Below are positions 59,324 through 64,000 of a stretch of 64,000 nucleotides of DNA, one piece after another. The position numbers and the translations under genes were made by a program. Below the pieces are notes generated by a model. It was not told the origin of the DNA. It saw only the letters and a program-made list of their open reading frames with translations, and searched no databases. The stretch is from NCBI GenBank assembly GCA_004295085.1, contig SHNF01000009.1, positions 620,001-684,000 of the forward strand, in the 5' to 3' direction. The first letter of the stretch is position 1, and each line of letters opens with the position of its first letter. Origin of the DNA: Planctomycetota bacterium. Lineage in GTDB: Bacteria; Planctomycetota; UBA1135.

Positions 59324-60096
59324 CGCGGCAGCACGGCCGGAGCCGCGCCGGGGCGGGAGATCAGCTCGAAGTGCGCACCGAACAGCGGCCGCAGGTGGCG
59401 CTCGTCCAGCACCTCGCGCGCGCCGCCGCGGGCCGCCACCCGCCCCGCGTGCAGCAGCACGAGCTCGTCGGCGAAGCTCGCCGCCAGGTTGAAGTCGTGG
59501 GTCACGCACAGCACCCCGAGGCCGCGGCGCGCCAGGCTTTGCAGAGTCCGGAACAGGCCGGCCTGGTGGTGCAGGTCCAGCATCGCCGCCGGCTCGTCCA
59601 GCAGCAGGTAGTCCGGCTCCTGCGCCAGCACGCTCGCCACCAGCACCCGCCGCCGCTCGCCGCCGGACAGCGTGTCCAGCCCGCGCTCCGCCAGCTCGGT
59701 CGCGCCCACCGACTCCAGCGCGCGTCCCACGGCCGCCCGCGCCTCCGCGCTCAGCCGGCTCTCGAACCAGCGCCCGTGCCCGGCGACGCGCGCGCCCAGC
59801 GCCACGGCCTCGTCCACGCGGAACGAGAACGCCGGCTGCACCTCCTGCGGCAGGAAGCCGACGCGGCGCGCCCGCGCCTGCGCCCCCAGGCGGGCGACGT
59901 CGGCGCCGTCCAGGTCCACGGAGCCGCTGCGGCAGGCCACCAGCCCCGCGAGCACGCGCAGCAGCGTGCTCTTGCCGGTCCCGTTGGGCCCGAGCAGGCA
60001 CAGGAAACGCCCGCGCTCCAGCGCCAGGTCCACGTCCTGGAGCACGGGCGGCGCATTCCCGTAGCCGGCGGTGACCCGTCTGGCGGCGAGAGCCAT
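59320..60096 (-). CDS. BtuD/FecE-type ABC importer ATPase
   Basis: This predicts 258 residues. Walker A GPNGTGKST, Q-loop VGFLPQEVQPAFSF, signature LSGGERRRV, Walker B YLLLDEPAAMLDL and H-loop VTHDFNLAASF are all intact. It powers the neighbouring BtuC-type permease. It is the first gene of the two-gene unit; 36 bp separate it from the divergent sugar isomerase gene. Substrate is probably cobalamin or a siderophore, not decided by sequence. Confidence 0.94.
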   Translation of the reverse strand: MALAARRVTAGYGNAPPVLQDVDLALERGRFLCLLGPNGTGKSTLLRVLAGLVACRSGSVDLDGADVARLGAQARARRVGFLPQEVQPAFSFRVDEAVALGARVAGHGRWFESRLSAEARAAVGRALESVGATELAERGLDTLSGGERRRVLVASVLAQEPDYLLLDEPAAMLDLHHQAGLFRTLQSLARRGLGVLCVTHDFNLAASFADELVLLHAGRVAARGGAREVLDERHLRPLFGAHFELISRPGAAPAVLPR

Positions 60097-60132
60097 GCGG
60101 CAGCATCATCCCCTCCGCTATCCTTCGGCGCC

Positions 60133-60696
60133 ATGGACCTCGCCCGGCGCCTGGCGGAAGCACAGCAGACCTACGCGGCGCTCGGTCCGGAGTTCCTGCG
60201 CACGGTGGAGCAGGCGGCGGCGCTGGCGGTGGGCGCGCTGCGCGGCGGCGGCGGCGTCTATCTGGCCGGGAACGGCGGCAGCGCCGCCGACGCACAGCAC
60301 TGGGCCGCGGAGCTGGTGGGGCGCTACCTGACCGAGCGCGAGCCACTCAATGTGCACGCTCTGACGGTCAACTCGAGCACCTACACGGCCCTGGTGAACG
60401 ATTATCCGCCCGAGAAGGTGTTCGAGCGCCAGGTCCTGGCCCACGTCAGGCGCGGCGACCTGTTCGTCGCCATCAGCACCTCCGGCAACAGCCGCAACAT
60501 CCTGCTCGCCGCCGGGGCGGCGCGCTCCCGCGAAGCCAAGGTGCTCGGCGTCACCGGCCGCTCCGGCGGCAAGCTCGCCGCTCTCTGCGACGTCGTACTG
60601 TACGCTCCGAGCGACGACACCCCGCGCATCCAGGAAGTGCACCTGCTCTTCGGCCACCTCTGGTGCGAGCTCATCGAGCGGAACTTTGCGCCGTAG
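60133..60696 (+). CDS. gmhA: Phosphoheptose isomerase-like SIS protein
   Basis: This predicts 187 residues. SIS-domain motifs fit GmhA: GGGVYLAGNGGSAADAQHWAAELVGRY, DLFVAISTSGNSRNILLAAGAA and IQEVHLLFGHLWCELIE (the C-terminal His/Glu site). It converts sedoheptulose 7-phosphate to D-glycero-heptose 7-phosphate for lipopolysaccharide core or surface glycans. It points opposite to the ABC genes on both sides, so it sits as an island between parts of the importer. No other heptose-pathway gene is nearby. Confidence 0.9.
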   Translation: MDLARRLAEAQQTYAALGPEFLRTVEQAAALAVGALRGGGGVYLAGNGGSAADAQHWAAELVGRYLTEREPLNVHALTVNSSTYTALVNDYPPEKVFERQVLAHVRRGDLFVAISTSGNSRNILLAAGAARSREAKVLGVTGRSGGKLAALCDVVLYAPSDDTPRIQEVHLLFGHLWCELIERNFAP

Positions 60697-60712
60697 CCCG
60701 TTCTGAGGGTCG

Positions 60713-62425
60713 CTAGTCCGCCGGACGACTGTCGAGAATCGCTTCGAGCGCCGGGTCGCGCTTCGCCTTGTAGGCCTCGAAGGAGGGCGGGATGGGCAGG
60801 AGGGGAGCCACCCAGGTGCGCTGGTCGAAGGGCCAGGAGCTCTGCCAGAAGAGATCGGAGATGCTCACCCGGGTCTGGCTGTAAGGCAAACCGATGATAT
60901 TGCTCTCACCGACGTAGTTGGGACTGGATGGGGTCGGCTCGCCCACGAGGATCGCCTCCGTCTGGCCCTCCAGGAAGGTAGCCGCGTTCATCGCCGCCGA
61001 GTATGTGTAACGCCCGACGATGACGAACAGGTGGCCGAGGCGCGTGACGGCGCGGTCGCTGGCCAGCGCCCGGAGCAGCGGCGGAAGGAGCAGCGTGTTG
61101 CCGCCATTGTTCCAGCGCATGTCGATGACGAGGGTCTGGACCTCGTTCTGGTCGATGAACTCGAACAGGCGGTCGATGAAACGATCGATGGGCTCCTCCG
61201 GGTCATTGCTCACGCTGTTGAACTGGAAGTAGACCGTCTTCTTCTGCGCCAGATGCTCGAACCAATAGAACGTCCGCCGATCCTTCAGGTAGAGAGGCAC
61301 TGGTCCGGGGGCGTCCTGGTAGGCCGTCACCCACCGCGGATGTCCGCTGATCCGGTTGAACTCGGGATCGGTCGGAGCTGCAGCCACCGTCACGCTTTGT
61401 TCCTCGCCATCGGCGGCGCGAATCGTCATCTGCAGGCGGTCGGACTCGGCCTGGAGCCCCAGGCCGTTGAGGATCTGCGGATAACGCAGAAAGCTGGGAG
61501 CGCTCCGCAGGACTCCCTGGGAATTGTCCTTGCTGATCAACGGGCTGAGCTTCTCGATCACCTGCTCCCAGGGGTGAGCGCCGAATCGCAGCACCTGGAC
61601 TCCAACGAAGTCGGCACTGCCGGGCTCCGCGGCCACGATGAACAGCCCTTCCCGGAAGATCTCGAATTGCACGGGGACCGTCTGGCTCCAGGCTGGCACC
61701 AGATCCGGAAAACAACCGGTGTGTCCATCACCGATCATGCTGAGCAAGGCCATCAGGCGCACGATGATCTGGTTGTCCGTCAAGCCGGCGGCTTCCTCCC
61801 GGAGTCGTCGCGCTTCGGACTCGAAGACCGCCTTCGAGACCTTGCGGAACGGGTCGTAGTGCAGGCGCCCGACCTCGAGCTCGAGGAAGGAGATGTCATA
61901 GGCCCAGCCCTCGGCACGCGACATGGACGCCGTGTCGACCGGCATCGCCAGCGCCTGGTAGGTCGCATCACCGTGCAGGAGGGTGAACGCTGCGTCGCCG
62001 CGGATGTTCTCGCGCCTGCGGAACCCGCTCTCGAGCGCCCGCTGCAGCCACTCGAGGGCAGGTCCCTTCTCGCCTAGGAAGCCGTAGTTGCGCGCGATTT
62101 CGTAGGCGACGTTGTTCGACGCGCTCCCGGCCCCCAGCTCCAGCGCCTTTTCAAGCGCTGCAATCGCGCCTCGATGCTCGCGCATGCGGGAGCGCGCCAT
62201 CCCGAGGGAGTGCCAGAAATCGGCCACGTGGGGGTTGATCTCGACGATGCGCTCCAGGAGGGGGACGGCCGCGGCCCAGTCCTGAGCCCGGTATCGATCC
62301 TGGATCTGGCGCAGCAGTTCGAGGACCGCGTCGGGCTGCGGCTGCTGTGCCGGAGCCGGCATTCCCGTGCACAAGCCGGCGGCGAGGACCACGGACGCCA
62401 CACGAAGATTCGCCGGGCGCGTCAT
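60713..62425 (-). CDS. TPR plus S41-like (tail-specific/C-terminal processing) peptidase
   Basis: This predicts 570 residues. A signal peptide (about 1-27) is followed by TPR-like helices (about 35-110: AVPLLERIVEINPHVADFWHSLGMARSRMREHRGAIAALEKALEL). The C-terminal half has an S41-like core: VQTLVIDMRWNNGGNTLLLPPLLRAL, then GRYTYSAAMNAATFLEG with the candidate nucleophile Ser and EAILVGEPTPSSPNYVGE. Base composition is visibly lower in GC than all neighbours. It separates the ABC binding-protein gene from the permease/ATPase genes. I therefore suspect acquisition by transfer. Substrate unknown. Confidence 0.8.
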   Translation of the reverse strand: MTRPANLRVASVVLAAGLCTGMPAPAQQPQPDAVLELLRQIQDRYRAQDWAAAVPLLERIVEINPHVADFWHSLGMARSRMREHRGAIAALEKALELGAGSASNNVAYEIARNYGFLGEKGPALEWLQRALESGFRRRENIRGDAAFTLLHGDATYQALAMPVDTASMSRAEGWAYDISFLELEVGRLHYDPFRKVSKAVFESEARRLREEAAGLTDNQIIVRLMALLSMIGDGHTGCFPDLVPAWSQTVPVQFEIFREGLFIVAAEPGSADFVGVQVLRFGAHPWEQVIEKLSPLISKDNSQGVLRSAPSFLRYPQILNGLGLQAESDRLQMTIRAADGEEQSVTVAAAPTDPEFNRISGHPRWVTAYQDAPGPVPLYLKDRRTFYWFEHLAQKKTVYFQFNSVSNDPEEPIDRFIDRLFEFIDQNEVQTLVIDMRWNNGGNTLLLPPLLRALASDRAVTRLGHLFVIVGRYTYSAAMNAATFLEGQTEAILVGEPTPSSPNYVGESNIIGLPYSQTRVSISDLFWQSSWPFDQRTWVAPLLPIPPSFEAYKAKRDPALEAILDSRPAD

Positions 62426-62465
62426 GGAAGTGGCATGGTATCGCGTGCGGCGGGTGGATCGAGCG

Positions 62466-63317
62466 CTACTGGAGAAGGGCGGCCAGGATGCGCGCGATCT
62501 CCGGCATGCGCGGGCCCGGCAGCAGGATGAAGTCCTCGGTGAGGACGTGGATGCGGCTGTTGCGGACCGCGGGGAGGTCGGGGAAGGAGCGCTGCCAGGC
62601 GGAACGGGTCTCGGTCGCGGCGGATTCCGCCTCGCCGGGACGGAACTCGAAGATGACCTCGGGCGCGGCGCGGATCAGGGCTTCCTCGCTGAGGTCGAAG
62701 TAGTTGCGCGGATTGTCGGCGAAGGCGTTGCGGCCGCCGGCGGCCGCCAGCAGCTCGTTCAGGAAGGATCCGGCTCCGACCACAACCAGGCCGGCGGCCT
62801 CGCCCGGCTTGCGGCCGACCACCAGCAGGCACGGGAGGGGGGTCGAGGCCCTGGGAATGGCGGCCAGCTCGGCGCGCCTGGTCCGAACGAGGTCCTCGGC
62901 GGCTTGCGGGACGCGGAACAGGTCGCCGAGCTGGCGGACTTCGTCCTCCCACGCGGCCCAGGTGTCGGTCTTGAGGCTGAGCAGGCGGATGCCGAGGCTC
63001 GCGCACACCCGGGCCAGCTCTGGAAACTCGCCCTGGATGATGACGAGGTCCGGAGCCTGGGCGGTGATGGCCTCGAAGTTGGGGTTGAACTGCCCGCCCA
63101 CGCGCGGGAGCGCCGCCGCTTCGGGCCAGACGGTGTAGTCGTCGGCGGCGACGACGCGGGAGCCCAGGCCCAGGGCGAACAGGGTTTCAACGGTGGAGGG
63201 GCCGAGCACCACCACGCGCTCGGGGACGCGCTCGGCGGCGGTGGCGCCGTCGCGGCTGCACGCGGCCAGGGCCAGCGTCAAGAAACCGGAGGCGAGGAGC
63301 GGGAAGGAGCGTCTCAA
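62466..63317 (-). CDS. BtuF-type ABC substrate-binding lipoprotein
   Basis: This predicts 283 residues. A lipoprotein signal, LLASGFLTLALAAC (Cys20), precedes a class-III periplasmic-binding fold: RVVVLGPSTVETLFALGLGSRVVAADDYTVWP, APDLVIIQGEFPELARVCASLGIRLLSL, and FLNELLAAAGGRNAFADNP. This is the BtuF/FhuD architecture, which binds cobalamin or a ferric siderophore. It belongs functionally to the permease/ATPase at 58.3-60.1 kb on the same strand, although a peptidase and an opposite-strand isomerase lie between. Confidence 0.9.
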   Translation of the reverse strand: MRRSFPLLASGFLTLALAACSRDGATAAERVPERVVVLGPSTVETLFALGLGSRVVAADDYTVWPEAAALPRVGGQFNPNFEAITAQAPDLVIIQGEFPELARVCASLGIRLLSLKTDTWAAWEDEVRQLGDLFRVPQAAEDLVRTRRAELAAIPRASTPLPCLLVVGRKPGEAAGLVVVGAGSFLNELLAAAGGRNAFADNPRNYFDLSEEALIRAAPEVIFEFRPGEAESAATETRSAWQRSFPDLPAVRNSRIHVLTEDFILLPGPRMPEIARILAALLQ

Positions 63318-63343
63318 TGGGCGTGGCTGCAGGCGGGAGCTCG

Positions 63344-64000
63344 ATGGACTTATACTCCGATTGCGTGCAATCCGGCGCCTCCAAGCCGGCTCCGCGGCGG
63401 CGCGTCGCCGTGGTGGGTCTCGGGACCGTGGGGCTCCCGGTGGCGCTGGCCTTCGCCCGCCGCTTCCCAGGCACTCTGGGCTTCGACCGCGACGCCGAGC
63501 GGGTGCGCCGCCTGCGGGCGGGCGTGGACCCCGCGGGGCAGGTCGGGGCCGGGGAGCTGCGCGCCAGCAGCTTGCAACTGGTCGCGGAGCCGAGGGCCTT
63601 GCTGGACGCCGATTTCTTCGTCGTGGCGGTCGCGACGCGCCTGACGCCCGACCGCCGTCCGGACCTGCGCGATCTGGAAGAGGCGTCCCGGGTGATCGGG
63701 GCCGCGCTGCGGCCCGGCGCCATCGTGGTGTACGAGTCCACGGTCGTGCCGGGCACGACCGAGGAGGTGTGCGGCCCGATCCTGGAGCGGGCCTCGGGCC
63801 TGCGCTGCGGCGCCGATTTCACCCTGGGCTACTCGCCGGAGCGGGTCAATCCCGGCGATCCGGAGCACGGCCTGGAGCGCGTGGTGAAGGTGGTGGCGGC
63901 ACAGGACGCGCGCACGCTCGACGTGGTCGCGCGCTGCTACGAGGCGGTGGTGGAGGCGGGGGTGCACCGCGCACCCTCGATCCGCGTGGCCGAGACCGCC
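63344..64000 (+). CDS. Nucleotide-sugar dehydrogenase, N-terminal part (truncated by window end)
   Basis: The reading frame opens at ATG 63344 and runs off the right edge (about 219 residues). The Rossmann start RRRVAVVGLGTVGLPVALAFA and the phrases VVYESTVVPGTTEEVCGPILE and LGYSPERVNPGDPEHGLERVVKVV are typical of the UDP-N-acetyl-hexosamine dehydrogenase (WbpO/TviB) branch of the UDP-glucose dehydrogenase family. The product would be a uronic-acid nucleotide sugar for a surface polysaccharide. TATACT at 63351-63356 inside this start region could be a -10 element, in which case GTG 63365 is the more likely start. The catalytic cysteine domain lies beyond the window. Confidence 0.88.
   Translation, partial: MDLYSDCVQSGASKPAPRRRVAVVGLGTVGLPVALAFARRFPGTLGFDRDAERVRRLRAGVDPAGQVGAGELRASSLQLVAEPRALLDADFFVVAVATRLTPDRRPDLRDLEEASRVIGAALRPGAIVVYESTVVPGTTEEVCGPILERASGLRCGADFTLGYSPERVNPGDPEHGLERVVKVVAAQDARTLDVVARCYEAVVEAGVHRAPSIRVAETA

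Noticed and set aside
58316-63343. Cobalamin riboswitch for the BtuFCD-like genes
   Set aside because: The upstream gaps are only 26 bp (63318-63343) and 36 bp (60097-60132), too short for the element, and no B12-box-like sequence was seen.

Overview
The window is very GC-rich and densely packed. It looks like a chromosomal piece of a planctomycete. The main evidence is two giant secreted PSC1/DUF1549/DUF1553 proteins with a DUF1501 partner, a family combination typical of Planctomycetota and Verrucomicrobiota. A secreted 2,913-residue TPR protein, FG-GAP repeat proteins and a large MoxR/DUF58/vWA cluster fit the same picture. No rRNA, tRNA, CRISPR array, transposase or phage gene was seen.

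Layout. 0.2-2.3 kb: small disordered and lipoprotein genes around a C39-like cysteine-peptidase/membrane-protein pair. 2.3-9.3 kb: signalling block with a sigma-54 activator and an atypical histidine kinase on the minus strand, a CHASE3 kinase, a response regulator broken by an amber codon, a hybrid kinase and an ECF sigma factor. 9.3-12.2 kb: Ku and a phospholipase-D/cardiolipin-synthase-like protein, divergent from a DUF883/YqjE-like pair. 12.2-20.3 kb: DUF1501 and two DUF1549/DUF1553 genes on the minus strand. 20.5-37.2 kb: the TPR giant, a coiled-coil membrane protein with two in-frame UGA codons, then MoxR, DUF58, a BatA-like protein and a vWA protein. 37.3-45.4 kb: Dps, a lipoprotein also carrying paired in-frame UGAs, an outer-membrane barrel, FIST, FG-GAP, a cytochrome P450 and an M61-like peptidase. 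45.4-56.7 kb: HIT and UPF0434 genes, then a complete phosphate regulon (phoB-phoR-pstS-pstC-pstA-pstB-phoU, followed by a DUF47 protein and PiT permease) with Pho-box-like 11-bp repeats at three promoters. 56.8-64 kb: FG-GAP protein, a B12/siderophore-type ABC importer split by a sugar-isomerase gene and a lower-GC S41-type peptidase gene, and the start of a nucleotide-sugar dehydrogenase.

How the genes work together. The phosphate block is a self-contained sensing and uptake circuit. The MoxR/vWA cluster and the TPR giant probably form an envelope-associated assembly or stress system. The 0.2-12 kb block resembles a stress and DNA-repair island governed by the nearby signalling genes.

Most unusual observation. 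At 30.35 kb and 38.15 kb, two genes 8 kb apart read straight through a close pair of in-frame UGA codons with good coding sequence on both sides. The 38.15-kb pair is followed after 3 nt by a perfect 13-bp hairpin in a SECIS-like position. It lies where a heavy-metal-associated-type fold would carry its metal-binding motif, so the protein is a candidate paired-selenocysteine lipoprotein. Nonsense mutation or sequence error is the competing explanation. All three stop codons terminate ordinary genes here, so general code reassignment is unlikely.
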